Positions 54,287 to 63,310 of a stretch of DNA of 64,000 nucleotides are shown here, piece by piece; within the stretch, counting starts at the first letter, position 1; every line of letters begins with the position of its first letter. Position numbers and translations under genes: made by a program. The notes beneath the pieces are model-generated. The model saw nothing but the letters and a program-made list of their open reading frames with translations. It made no database searches and had not been told where the DNA came from. The stretch covers positions 1,612,001 to 1,676,000 of the forward strand of contig NZ_CP095461.1 of the NCBI RefSeq assembly GCF_023022985.1. Direction: 5' to 3'. Source of the stretch: Arthrobacter gengyunqii (GTDB taxonomy: Bacteria; Actinomycetota; Actinomycetes; Actinomycetales; Micrococcaceae).

Positions 54287-56262
54287 AAACGCACCGCATG
54301 ACCGTGGCCCAGGCAGTGGTCGAATTCCTGGGCAAACAGTACGTTGTGGACAGCATCGGGGGTGTGGACCACCGCGAGCGCCTGATCCCGGGCATGTTCG
54401 GCATCTTCGGCCACGGCAACGTTGCCGGGGTGGGCCAGGCACTGAAACAGGCACAGGTGCGGGACCCGGCGCTGATGCCGTACTACCAGGGCCGCAACGA
54501 GCAGGCGATGGTGCACCAGGCCGTGGGGTACACCCGGCACACCCGGCGGCGGGCCACCTACGCCGTGACCAGCTCCATTGGGCCGGGGGCCACCAACATG
54601 CTCACCGGAGCGGCCGTGGCCACCACCAACCGGCTCCCCGTGCTGCTCCTCCCGGCAGACACCTTCGCCACCCGGGCCGCGGATCCCGTGCTCCAGCAAC
54701 TGGAGCGCCCCGACGCCTATGACATCACCGTCAATGACGCCTTCCGCCCGCTGTCCCGGTACTTTGACCGGGTGGTCCGGCCGGAACAGCTCTACTCAGC
54801 CTTCCTCAACGGCCTGCGGATCCTGACGGATCCTGCCGACACCGGCGCTGTCACTATTTCGCTGCCCCAGGATGTCCAGGCCGAGGCACTGGACGTTCCC
54901 GCAGAATTCCTCGCGGAGCGGGAATGGCGGATCCGCCGCCCTGAGCCCGACGAGGACGACATTCGTCGCGCCGCCCAGCGGATCCGCTCAGCCCGGCGCC
55001 CGCTGATCATCGCGGGAGGCGGAGTGCTGTACGCGTTCGCCACTGCTCAACTGGCACGGCTGGCCGACCTCACAGGCATACCGGTTGCCTACACCCAGGC
55101 CGGCGCCGGATCGCTGCCCTGGGACGCTCCGTACTGCCTGGGAGCGGTGGGTTCCACCGGCACGACGGCGGCCAACGCCGTCGCACGCGACGCGGACCTG
55201 ATCATTGGCATCGGCACCCGCTACGAGGACTTCACCACGGCCTCGCGCACGGCTTTTCAAAATCCGGATGTGTCGTTCGTGAACATCAACGTGGCACCGC
55301 TGGATGCTTACAAGCAGGGCACCGCCCTGCCAATCGTCGCCGATGCCCGCAAGGCGCTGCTTCGCCTGACGGAGGCCTTGTCCGGCTACCGCATCGGCGC
55401 GGACCTGGAACAGCTGGTGGCAACCGAAAAAGAGCGCTGGAACGCCACTGTGGATGAAGCATTCACCACACGGCACGCCCCGTTGCCCAGCCAAAACGAA
55501 ATCATCGGCGCCGTTCGCCGCGCTACCGATGCACGCGACGTCGTCGTCTGTGCTGCCGGATCCCTGCCCGGCGACCTGCACAAAATGTGGCGCGTTGCCG
55601 ACCCCTTCGGTTATCACGTGGAATACGCCTTCTCGACCATGGGCTATGAGATACCCGGCGGACTGGGAGTAAAGCGCGCCGCCATTGACGAGGCGCGGCG
55701 TGCCGGGAACGGCGAGTCCCCGCGCGACGTCGTCGTCATGGTCGGTGACGGCTCCTACCTGATGATGCACACCGAACTAGTCACGGCCGTCGCTGAGGGC
55801 ATCAAGCTCATAACCGTCCTGATCCAGAACCACGGATACGCCTCCATTGGGGCGCTCTCCGAGTCGCTCGGCTCGCAGCGGTTCGGTACCAGTTACCGGA
55901 CGCTGGATCCAGCGCACCATACCTTCGACGACGGCGAGGTGCTGCCCGTCGATCTTGCGGCAAATGCCCGATCGCTGGGCGTCCGGGTGATCCGGGTGGA
56001 GCCCGGTGACAATGCGGTGGCCGATCTGGAGACTGCCGTGGCCAAAGCCAAGGCCGAACCCGAGGGCAGCGGGCCGGTGCTGATCCACGTCGAGTCCGAC
56101 CCGCTGATCGATGCTCCCGATTCCGAATCCTGGTGGGACGTCCCCGTCGCCGGTGCCTCCGAACTGGAGTCCACCCGGGATGCCCGGCGCACCTATCTCC
56201 GGCACAAGGCCGCCCAGAAACCGCTGATCGGCAACCCCAGGACAGGACCGGCACATGACTGA
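54283..56262 (+). CDS. iolD: 3D-(3,5/4)-trihydroxycyclohexane-1,2-dione hydrolase
   Basis: IolD is a thiamine-diphosphate enzyme that opens the inositol ring to 5-deoxyglucuronate. The 659-residue protein has GRNEQAMVHQAVGYTRHTRR (cofactor-activating Glu), TSSIGPGATNMLTGAAVATT and the C-terminal ThDP/Mg motif VMVGDGSYLMMHTELVTAVA followed by NHG. It overlaps both neighbours (four bases upstream, eight downstream). Confidence 0.95.
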   Translation: MKTHRMTVAQAVVEFLGKQYVVDSIGGVDHRERLIPGMFGIFGHGNVAGVGQALKQAQVRDPALMPYYQGRNEQAMVHQAVGYTRHTRRRATYAVTSSIGPGATNMLTGAAVATTNRLPVLLLPADTFATRAADPVLQQLERPDAYDITVNDAFRPLSRYFDRVVRPEQLYSAFLNGLRILTDPADTGAVTISLPQDVQAEALDVPAEFLAEREWRIRRPEPDEDDIRRAAQRIRSARRPLIIAGGGVLYAFATAQLARLADLTGIPVAYTQAGAGSLPWDAPYCLGAVGSTGTTAANAVARDADLIIGIGTRYEDFTTASRTAFQNPDVSFVNINVAPLDAYKQGTALPIVADARKALLRLTEALSGYRIGADLEQLVATEKERWNATVDEAFTTRHAPLPSQNEIIGAVRRATDARDVVVCAAGSLPGDLHKMWRVADPFGYHVEYAFSTMGYEIPGGLGVKRAAIDEARRAGNGESPRDVVVMVGDGSYLMMHTELVTAVAEGIKLITVLIQNHGYASIGALSESLGSQRFGTSYRTLDPAHHTFDDGEVLPVDLAANARSLGVRVIRVEPGDNAVADLETAVAKAKAEPEGSGPVLIHVESDPLIDAPDSESWWDVPVAGASELESTRDARRTYLRHKAAQKPLIGNPRTGPAHD

Positions 56263-57169
56263 GAACAAGCTCATCATCGGAACCGCTCCGGATTCCTGGG
56301 GCGTCTGGTTTGCCCGGGATCCCCGGCAGGCCCCGTGGCAGCGTTTCCTGGATGAAGCGGCCGAAGCCGGTTACCGGTGGATTGAACTGGGACCGTACGG
56401 CTATCTGCCCGCCGACCCCGTGCGGCTGGCCGATGAACTGGCGCAGCGCGGCCTGCAGGTCTCCGCCGGAACCGTCTTCACGGCCTTTCACCGCGGCGCC
56501 GATCAGTGGGAGCAGGCGTGGGAACCGGCTCGCCGCGTCGCCGAACTCACGGCAGCCATGGGCGGGCGGCACCTGGTGGTGATTCCGGCGATGTGGCGCG
56601 ACGACGTTACCGGCGAAGCGATCGAGAGTTCCGACCTTTCGCCGGAACAGCTCCAGGACCTGTTTCTCGGCCACAACCGGCTGGGAAAGGTGCTGGCCGA
56701 AGATTACGGCCTGCAGCAGCAGTTCCACCCACACGCCGACTCGCACGTATGTGCGCAGCCGGACATTGAACGCTTCCTGCAGGAAACCGATCCCGCACTG
56801 GTGTCCCTGTGCCTGGACACCGGGCACGCGCAGTACGGAGATGCGGACAGCGTGGAGCTGATGGCGAACTATCCGGAGCGCATCGGCTACCTGCACCTGA
56901 AACAGGTGGATCCTCAGGTCCTGGACAGGGTCCGCCGGGAGAACCTGACCTGGGCGGCGGCAAACCTGGCCGGGGTCATGAGTGAACCACCGGGGGGACT
57001 GCCCGATCTGTCCCTGGTCATCGCGGCGGCCGAGGAGCTGAACCGGCCGCTGTTCGGGATCGTGGAGCAGGACATGTACCCGGTGGCCAATCTGGATGTA
57101 CCCCTGCCGATCGCCCGCCGGACCCGCAACTACCTGCTTTCCTGCGGTTCCCGCACCCGAGTTTCCTAG
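56255..57169 (+). CDS. iolE: Myo-inosose-2 dehydratase
   Basis: IolE dehydrates 2-keto-myo-inositol to the trione. The 304-residue xylose-isomerase-like TIM barrel has IGTAPDSWGVWFARDPRQAP, LGPYGYLPADP, FHPHADSHV with metal-binding His residues, CLDTGHAQYGDADSVEL and YLHLKQVDPQVLDRV. A dehydratase role is preferred over the related IolH/IolI isomerases because of PDSWGVW and because it adjoins iolD. Confidence 0.88.
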   Translation: MTENKLIIGTAPDSWGVWFARDPRQAPWQRFLDEAAEAGYRWIELGPYGYLPADPVRLADELAQRGLQVSAGTVFTAFHRGADQWEQAWEPARRVAELTAAMGGRHLVVIPAMWRDDVTGEAIESSDLSPEQLQDLFLGHNRLGKVLAEDYGLQQQFHPHADSHVCAQPDIERFLQETDPALVSLCLDTGHAQYGDADSVELMANYPERIGYLHLKQVDPQVLDRVRRENLTWAAANLAGVMSEPPGGLPDLSLVIAAAEELNRPLFGIVEQDMYPVANLDVPLPIARRTRNYLLSCGSRTRVS

Positions 57170-57222
57170 CTTCGCCTTTCCCAACTTCCGCAACCAGCTC
57201 CGCATTGCTTAAGGAGGCTCCT

Positions 57223-58239
57223 ATGAGCCGGAATCTCAGCGTTGCCGTCATCGGCGCAGGACGCATGGGCGTTGACCACATTCAACGCCTGGCTCGGCGC
57301 ACCCATGGGGCGGAGGTGAGCGCCGTCGTCGACATCGATGCTGACCGGGCAGCCGCCGCAGCCGCCGGTATTCCCGGTGCCGTTGCCCTGACCGACATCC
57401 GCGCTGCGCTTGAGGACCCGCGCACGGATGCTGTGCTGATCGCAACGCCAGGCTTTCTGCATGAGGACGCACTGCACGCCGCGCTCGCCCGGGACATCCC
57501 CATCCTCTGCGAGAAACCGCTGACCCCGGATTCGGCGTCAGCATGGCGGGTGCTGCAGGCGGAGGAAAAGCTGGGCCGGAAACGAATCCAGGTGGGCTTC
57601 ATGCGCCGCTATGACGCCGAGTATGCGCATCTGGCCGAGCTGATCCGCAGCGGGGAGCTGGGCGAGTTGCTGATGCTGCACCATCAGCACCGCAACCCCG
57701 CCACGCCGCCCGGGTTCACCAACGAAATGCTGATCAACGACTCCGTGGTGCACGAGTTTGACGCAGTTCGGTTCTTTAGCGCGGACGAGATTACGTCGGT
57801 GCAGGTGCGCAGCGGCAAGAGCACCAGCAGCGCTCCGGCGGGTATGAAGGACCCGCAGCAGGTGATGATGGAAACCACGTCGGGCGTGCTGGCCGACGTG
57901 GAGATCTATGTCAATGCCCAGTACGGCTACGAGGTGGGCACCCAGGCGGTGTTCGAGCAGGGAGTGGTGCGGATTGGAAACGACACCGGCCCGTACCTGA
58001 GCACCCGGGGCCGTTGGGGCGGCATGGTTTTGCCGGGGTTTGCGGAGCGGTTCAGCACCGCCTACGACCGCGAAATCCAGGCCTGGGTGGACGCTGCGCT
58101 GCAGGGGGACATCGGCGGGCCGAGTGCCTGGGACGGATATGCCGCGGCGGCATGCTGCGAAGCCGGCGTCGAAGCGCAGAAAACCGGCCGGACGGTCGCC
58201 GTTGAGCTTCACGAACAGCCGCTGCTGTACCAGGACTGA
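57223..58239 (+). CDS. iolG: Inositol 2-dehydrogenase (Gfo/Idh/MocA family)
   Basis: IolG oxidises myo-inositol to 2-keto-myo-inositol with NAD, the first step. The 338-residue protein has the Rossmann motif VAVIGAGRMGVDHIQRL, CEKPLTPDSASAWRVL with the catalytic Lys of EKP, and QVGFMRRYDAEYAHL. The start is fixed by AAGGAGG at 57211-57217. Family members have varied sugars as substrates; assignment rests on the cluster. Confidence 0.9.
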   Translation: MSRNLSVAVIGAGRMGVDHIQRLARRTHGAEVSAVVDIDADRAAAAAAGIPGAVALTDIRAALEDPRTDAVLIATPGFLHEDALHAALARDIPILCEKPLTPDSASAWRVLQAEEKLGRKRIQVGFMRRYDAEYAHLAELIRSGELGELLMLHHQHRNPATPPGFTNEMLINDSVVHEFDAVRFFSADEITSVQVRSGKSTSSAPAGMKDPQQVMMETTSGVLADVEIYVNAQYGYEVGTQAVFEQGVVRIGNDTGPYLSTRGRWGGMVLPGFAERFSTAYDREIQAWVDAALQGDIGGPSAWDGYAAAACCEAGVEAQKTGRTVAVELHEQPLLYQD

Positions 58240-58309
58240 TCACGGCGCCGGTGCGTTGCCAGTTGAAAAGGAGTGCGGACAACGACGATTGCCCTGGGAC
58301 CAACGCCGT

Positions 58310-59209
58310 TCAGGAGCTGAACGGGAGCCGCGGGTCCATGGCCTGTCCGTCCCATGTTTTCCGGATCCAGCCGTGGTGCGGATCGTCGCTGATCAGCCAC
58401 TCCCGCACCCGGCCCGGCCCGGCCATGATGTTGAGGTAGTAGAGGTCGTACCCCGGCGCCGCCATGGCCGGACCGTGCCAGCCGTAGGGGACGAGCACAA
58501 CATCGCCGCTGCGGACCTCGGCCTTGACATCGATGGGTCTTTCATCGGACGCGTAGACGCGCGCATAGCCCACCGCGTCAACGTTGTCCGGAACGGGTGA
58601 ACCCGCGGCAGGCCGCGTTTCAAAGTAGTAAATCTCCTCCAGCGAATTCTCCCCGTCCTTCTCCTCGTCATGCTTGTGCGGGGGATATGAGGACCAGTTG
58701 CCGGCAGGGGTGAGGACTTCGCAGACAATGAAGCGGTCCGCTTCAAGAGCGGCCGGCGTGCCGAAGTTGTGCACCTGACGGGAGCAGCTGCCCGATCCCC
58801 GCAGCTCCACCGGTGTTTCCCCGGCAGTCACCAGCCGGACCGGATACCTTTCCTGCGCCGGGGCGAGCGCCACGGCCACCCGCCCGCCGTTTTCGGAGGA
58901 CACCGTCAACGGCGTCCGCACCCCCGAATAGAGCACATCGGTGGCACCGGCAAAAACCGAGCTTCTGCCCCGCAGCGGATACTCGGTTCCATCAGCGAGG
59001 ACCGTAAAGGCTCCCACAAGCGGGATGACCAACCGCTCTTCATTCTCCGCCGGCAGCGACACGGACTCCCCGGGCGCCAGTTCCGTGACCTTGATCCCGG
59101 TGTATGCCCACCCCGGAATCCTGGCGGCGCTGTCGGTTGCCCCCAGCGAAACCTGCCACCCGCCGTCGTTGGCGGAACCAACCGGATAAACCCAAGGTGT
59201 GTGCGACAT
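58310..59209 (-). CDS. iolB: 5-deoxy-glucuronate isomerase
   Basis: IolB isomerises 5-deoxyglucuronate to 2-deoxy-5-keto-gluconate. The 299-residue bicupin has TPAGNWSSYPPHKHDEEKDG, EEIYYFETRPA and VLVPYGWHGPAMAAPGYDLY, the metal-binding His/Glu sites of the family. Unlike the other iol enzymes it lies on the minus strand, 28 bases after the iolR stop, and is convergent with iolG. Confidence 0.94.
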   Translation of the reverse strand: MSHTPWVYPVGSANDGGWQVSLGATDSAARIPGWAYTGIKVTELAPGESVSLPAENEERLVIPLVGAFTVLADGTEYPLRGRSSVFAGATDVLYSGVRTPLTVSSENGGRVAVALAPAQERYPVRLVTAGETPVELRGSGSCSRQVHNFGTPAALEADRFIVCEVLTPAGNWSSYPPHKHDEEKDGENSLEEIYYFETRPAAGSPVPDNVDAVGYARVYASDERPIDVKAEVRSGDVVLVPYGWHGPAMAAPGYDLYYLNIMAGPGRVREWLISDDPHHGWIRKTWDGQAMDPRLPFSS

Positions 59210-59237
59210 TCGAATCTCTTTTCCGGGGCGCGTGCCT

Positions 59238-59978
59238 CTAGCGTTGAACCAGAGTCATCTCGAAACTGTAGGAATCGGCACGATACACATGGCGTCCGGT
59301 TTCCACATTGCGTCCGGCATCATCCACCGCCGTGCGCTCCATGGTCACCAGTGCGGCACCGGGCTCCGTGTCCAGCAGCTTCGCCTGACGTGAGTCGGCA
59401 ACCGTGGCCCCGATGCGCTGGGTGGCCAGCCGAAAGTTCACTCCGGCATCCCGCAGCAGCTGGTAGAGCCCCTGCCCCCGGAGCGCCCGCTCGGTGAGTT
59501 CGGTGATGTCATCGCGCACCCAGTTCTCCATCAGGGCCAGCGGCTTGCCGCCGACGGTGCGCAGCCGGGTGAAATGGTAGGTCCGGACATCCGCCGGCAG
59601 CTCCAGGGTTGCAGCGATTGCCGGGCCTGCCGGACCATGCCGGAAGTCGAGGACCTGGGTCGCGGGCTTTTGGTCCGATCCCTGCAGATCGTCGAACAGG
59701 CTGGTCAGCTCCAAATGCCGGCGCACCTGATTGGACACCACCTGGGTGCCCACGCCGCGTTTGCGGACCAGCAGTCCGGCGCGGACCAGCTCGTCCATCG
59801 CCTTGCGCATGGTGGGTCGGGAAAGGTTGAGCTTGCCGGCCAGCTCGATTTCCGTGTCCAGCCGGGAACCGAATTCCAGGACGCCGGTGCGGATCGCCGC
59901 TTCAATGCCCTGGACCACCTGATGGTAGAGAGGTACGGAGGAGGACCTGTCAATTGGAATATGAAGCTCCGCACCCAT
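59238..59978 (-). CDS. iolR: GntR-family (UTRA) regulator, probable IolR
   Basis: The 246-residue protein has a winged helix (VPLYHQVVQGIEAAIRTGVL, ELAGKLNLSRPTMRKAMDEL) and a C-terminal UTRA ligand domain (TYHFTRLRTVGGKPLALMEN, GAALVTMERTAVDD). The start at 59978 is chosen for the GAGGTG site six bases upstream. It heads an iolR-iolB unit, and the region upstream holds two exact matches to the known corynebacterial IolR box, so it is likely the local repressor. Confidence 0.85.
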   Translation of the reverse strand: MGAELHIPIDRSSSVPLYHQVVQGIEAAIRTGVLEFGSRLDTEIELAGKLNLSRPTMRKAMDELVRAGLLVRKRGVGTQVVSNQVRRHLELTSLFDDLQGSDQKPATQVLDFRHGPAGPAIAATLELPADVRTYHFTRLRTVGGKPLALMENWVRDDITELTERALRGQGLYQLLRDAGVNFRLATQRIGATVADSRQAKLLDTEPGAALVTMERTAVDDAGRNVETGRHVYRADSYSFEMTLVQR

Positions 59979-60016
59979 TGCTGCACCTCGGCGCTTCCCC
60001 GGCCAGAGCCGCATCA

Positions 60017-60026
60017 TGTTAGGACA
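60017..60026 (-). promoter_or_regulatory. IolR-box candidate near iolR
   Basis: On the minus strand the ten bases TGTCCTAACA match the C. glutamicum IolR consensus KGWCHTRACA at every position. It lies 39 bases before the iolR start, suggesting autoregulation. Confidence 0.6.
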
Positions 60027-60128
60027 AAAGCATATTCCCGACGAGTGTAACAGTGGTCACCTCGATGCAACCCGAGCCCCGGTACTTCAGATCCGTCGCT
60101 GACAGGAGCGGGCTGGGAAAGAAGTAAA

Positions 60129-60138
60129 TGTCCTGACA
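60129..60138 (+). promoter_or_regulatory. IolR-box candidate before the importer promoter
   Basis: TGTCCTGACA matches KGWCHTRACA exactly and lies five bases before the -35 at 60144, a position suited to repression of the importer. Confidence 0.65.
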
Positions 60139-60143
60139 AATGA

Positions 60144-60171
60144 TTGACATGGTCATGCTTGTCGATATATT
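60144..60171 (+). promoter_or_regulatory. Promoter of the inositol importer operon
   Basis: TTGACA (60144-60149) and TATATT (60166-60171) are separated by 16 bases, the best sigma-70-like promoter I see in the window. The transcript would start near 60178, leaving an ~80-base leader before the GTG at 60260. Confidence 0.75.
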
Positions 60172-60259
60172 GGACTCCGAAGTGCCGAAGCGGGGGAGGC
60201 CCCTCCGGCTGCAGGCTTGCCGGTTACCGGGCCGGGCCACGAAGACAAAGGAGACACTC

Positions 60260-61258
60260 GTGTCACATCAACTTTCCCTGCGCACACTGGCAGCATCGAT
60301 GCTGCTGGTTCCCGCGCTGGCACTGGCAGGGTGCTCCAGCTCAGGCGGGCGAACTCCCGAAGCGGACAGCGGCAACGGCGGAGGCGACGTCGCCGGAACC
60401 GACCGCATCAAAGTTGCCCTGATCACCCATGCCGGTCCAGGCGACACGTTCTGGGACATCGTGCGAAAGGGGGCCGAGGAAGCATCGCAGAAGGACAATG
60501 TAGAACTTCTGTACAGCTCGGATCCTGAAGGCGGCCGGCAGGCCCAGCTCATCGAGCAGGCCGTGGAGCAGGGTGTGGACGGAATTGCCGTCACCCTGGC
60601 CAAGCCCGACGCCGTGGCCTCGGCCCTGAAAAAGGCGGAAGCCGCGGGGATTCCAGTGGTGAGCCTGAATTCCGGAGAAGACCGGTCCGCCGAACTCGGC
60701 GCTTTTACCCACTTCGGTTCCAATGAGCAGCTTGCCGGAGAAGCGGTGGGACAGCAGCTGGCGTCGGACGGGTACGTGCATCCGATCTGCGTGATTCACG
60801 AGCAGGGCAACGTGGGACATGAAAGCCGCTGTGCAGGCGTGAAGACCAAGGTGCCGGGCACTGAAATCCTGTACGTCCAGGGAACCGACATGACACAGGT
60901 TGAGTCCACCGTGACAGCCAAGCTGCAGGCCACGAAGGATGCCGACGTCGTCGTGGGCCTGGGCGCGCCGTATACGCTCACCATCCTGAAATCCGTGGAG
61001 ACTTCCGGCAGCGAGGCCAAGGTGGCCTCCTTCGACCTTAACCCCGACCTTGCCGAGCGCATCGTTGACGGGGAAATCATCTTCACCGTTGACCAGCAGC
61101 CCTGGCTGCAGGGCTACGGGGCGGTTGACGCACTGTGGCAGAACGCCCGCGGAGGATTCGAGCTCGGCGGCGGCCAGCCGGTGCTCACCGGACCCACGAT
61201 CATCGATTCCTCGAACGCCGAGCAGGTCGCAGCCTTCGCCGCAGACGGCATCCGCTGA
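60260..61258 (+). CDS. Sugar ABC transporter substrate-binding lipoprotein
   Basis: The 332-residue protein has a signal peptide with lipobox LALAGC and a mature periplasmic-binding fold of the ribose-binding type (KVALITHAGPGDTFWDIVRK, GVDGIAVTLAKPDAVASALK, AAGIPVVSLNSGEDRS). By its place beside the iol genes and IolR boxes, myo-inositol is the likely ligand. AAAGGAG sits six bases before the GTG. Confidence 0.9.
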   Translation: MSHQLSLRTLAASMLLVPALALAGCSSSGGRTPEADSGNGGGDVAGTDRIKVALITHAGPGDTFWDIVRKGAEEASQKDNVELLYSSDPEGGRQAQLIEQAVEQGVDGIAVTLAKPDAVASALKKAEAAGIPVVSLNSGEDRSAELGAFTHFGSNEQLAGEAVGQQLASDGYVHPICVIHEQGNVGHESRCAGVKTKVPGTEILYVQGTDMTQVESTVTAKLQATKDADVVVGLGAPYTLTILKSVETSGSEAKVASFDLNPDLAERIVDGEIIFTVDQQPWLQGYGAVDALWQNARGGFELGGGQPVLTGPTIIDSSNAEQVAAFAADGIR

Positions 61259-61316
61259 TGCGCCGATCCGGCCCGGCGCCGGCTGCGGCCCCCGGAGATG
61301 ATGAAAGTGAATTCGA

Positions 61317-62366
61317 ATGACGGCTGATACAGTCACCCCCGCCGCACCGGCAGAAGACGAGCGGGTTGCCTCCAAGAGCAGAATGGCCAAGCTGCTGGGA
61401 CGCCCGGAAATCGGTGCGCTGGTGGGCGCCATTGCCCTGTTCGCCTTCTTCTCCGTGGTTGCGCCGGTGTTCCTGCAGCCCGGCTCCATCGCCACCGTCC
61501 TGTACGGCGCCTCCACCATCGGCATCATGGCGGTGGGCGTCTCGCTGCTGATGATCGGCGGCGAGTTTGACCTGTCCACCGGTGTGGCCGTTATCAGTTC
61601 GGCCCTGATGGCATCGCTCTTCAGCTGGTACTTCTCCATGAACGTGTGGGTGGGGGTGGCACTTGCTCTGGTGATGTCACTGACCGTCGGTTTCATCAAC
61701 GGGTGGATCCTGGTCAAAACCAAGCTCCCGTCCTTCATCGTCACCCTCGCAACGTTCCTGATGCTCACCGGCCTCAACCTGGGCCTGACCCGGGCCATCG
61801 GCGGAAGCGTTTCCTCCCCGTCCATCTCCACCATGGACGGCTTCGACTCGGCCAAGGCAGTGTTCGCTTCCTCCGTCACTCTGGGCGGCGTGGAGGTTCG
61901 GATTACCGTCTTCATCTGGATTGCCCTGGTTGCCGCGGCGTCCTGGATCCTGCTGCGCACCCGTGTGGGCAACTGGATCTTCGCGTCCGGCGGTGACGCC
62001 TACGCCGCGCGCGCCGTCGGTGTTCCCGTGGTGAAGACCAAGATCGGGCTCTTCATGGGTGTTGGCTTCTGCGCCTGGATCCTGGGGATGCACAACCTGT
62101 TTGCGTTTTCGATCGTGCAGTCCGGTGAAGGCATCGGCAACGAATTCCTCTACATCATTGCTGCCGTGATCGGCGGATGCCTCCTGACCGGCGGCTACGG
62201 ATCCGCCATTGGCGGCGCCATCGGAGCGTTTATTTTCGGCATGGCCAACAAGGGCATCGTGTACGCGGAATGGAATCCGGACTGGTTCAAGTTCTTCCTG
62301 GGCCTCATGCTGCTGCTGGCCACCATGGTGAACATGGTGGTTAAGCGCCGGGCCGAACAAAGCTAG
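61317..62366 (+). CDS. Sugar ABC transporter permease
   Basis: The 349-residue membrane protein has about ten hydrophobic segments typical of RbsC/BPD_transp_2 permeases: VGVSLLMIGGEFDLSTGVAV and GFINGWILVKTKLPSFIVTL are family landmarks. It should form the channel with the ATPase at 62382 and the binding protein at 60260. Confidence 0.93.
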   Translation: MTADTVTPAAPAEDERVASKSRMAKLLGRPEIGALVGAIALFAFFSVVAPVFLQPGSIATVLYGASTIGIMAVGVSLLMIGGEFDLSTGVAVISSALMASLFSWYFSMNVWVGVALALVMSLTVGFINGWILVKTKLPSFIVTLATFLMLTGLNLGLTRAIGGSVSSPSISTMDGFDSAKAVFASSVTLGGVEVRITVFIWIALVAAASWILLRTRVGNWIFASGGDAYAARAVGVPVVKTKIGLFMGVGFCAWILGMHNLFAFSIVQSGEGIGNEFLYIIAAVIGGCLLTGGYGSAIGGAIGAFIFGMANKGIVYAEWNPDWFKFFLGLMLLLATMVNMVVKRRAEQS

Positions 62367-62381
62367 GAACGGAGACAACAC

Positions 62382-63263
62382 ATGGACAGCAGGAAAAACC
62401 AGGCCGACGGCGGTGGGGACGCAGCATCTCCGTCGCCCCTGCTGCGGCTCGACAAGGTGGGCAAGCACTACGGCAACATCATTGCCCTGCACGACGTCAC
62501 CATGGACGTGGACGCCGGAAAGGTCACCTGCGTGCTTGGCGACAACGGCGCGGGCAAGTCCACCCTGATCAAAATCATTGCCGGACTGCATCCGCACGAT
62601 GAAGGAACGTTCACCGCGCTGGGCGAGGAACGACGGTTCACCTCTCCGCGCTCCGCGCTGGATCTGGGCATTGCCGCCGTCTACCAGGACCTGGCCGTGG
62701 TCTCCCTGATGCCGATCTGGCGCAACTTCTTCCTCGGGTCGGAGCTGACCACCGGCTCCGGACCGTTCAAACGGCTCGATGTTGCCAAGATGAAGGAGAT
62801 CACCAAAAAGGAACTGCAGGAGATGGGCATTGACCTGCGGGACGTGGAGCAGCCCGTGGGCCAGTTGTCCGGCGGCGAGCGCCAGTGCGTGGCCATCGCC
62901 CGTGCCGTGTATTTCGGGGCGAAGGTGCTCATCCTCGACGAACCGACGGCAGCCCTGGGCGTCAAGCAGTCCGGGGTGGTCCTGCGTTACATCCTGCAGG
63001 CACGGGACCGCGGACTCGGCGTCATCTTCATTACCCACAACCCGCACCATGCCTATCCCGTGGGAGACCGCTTCCTGTTGCTCAAGCGCGGCAAGTCGAT
63101 TGGCTATTACGCCAAGATGGACGTCACCCTGGACCAGCTGACCGCCCAGATGGCCGGCGGGGAGGAGCTCGAAGAACTGGCTCAGGAGCTGGAGGCGCTG
63201 GGCAGCCACCGCGACGTCGTTGCCGAGGTGGAAGCCGAAGTCGGCGGACCGCTGCGCAACTGA
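62382..63263 (+). CDS. Sugar ABC transporter ATP-binding protein, single-domain
   Basis: The 293-residue protein has one ATPase unit: Walker [10 protein letters not shown], signature [15 protein letters not shown], Walker [13 protein letters not shown] and the switch His in [11 protein letters not shown]. Most RbsA-type sugar ATPases have two such units (~500 residues), so this is the shorter FrcA-like kind. It ends the importer operon; a GGAG site precedes the ATG. Confidence 0.93.
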   Translation: MDSRKNQADGGGDAASPSPLLRLDKVGKHYGNIIALHDVTMDVDAGKVTCVLGDNGAGKSTLIKIIAGLHPHDEGTFTALGEERRFTSPRSALDLGIAAVYQDLAVVSLMPIWRNFFLGSELTTGSGPFKRLDVAKMKEITKKELQEMGIDLRDVEQPVGQLSGGERQCVAIARAVYFGAKVLILDEPTAALGVKQSGVVLRYILQARDRGLGVIFITHNPHHAYPVGDRFLLLKRGKSIGYYAKMDVTLDQLTAQMAGGEELEELAQELEALGSHRDVVAEVEAEVGGPLRN

Positions 63264-63310
63264 TTTCAGGCTGCAGGCGCCGGGCTTCGTTCAGTTCCGC
63301 CGAAGGCCGG

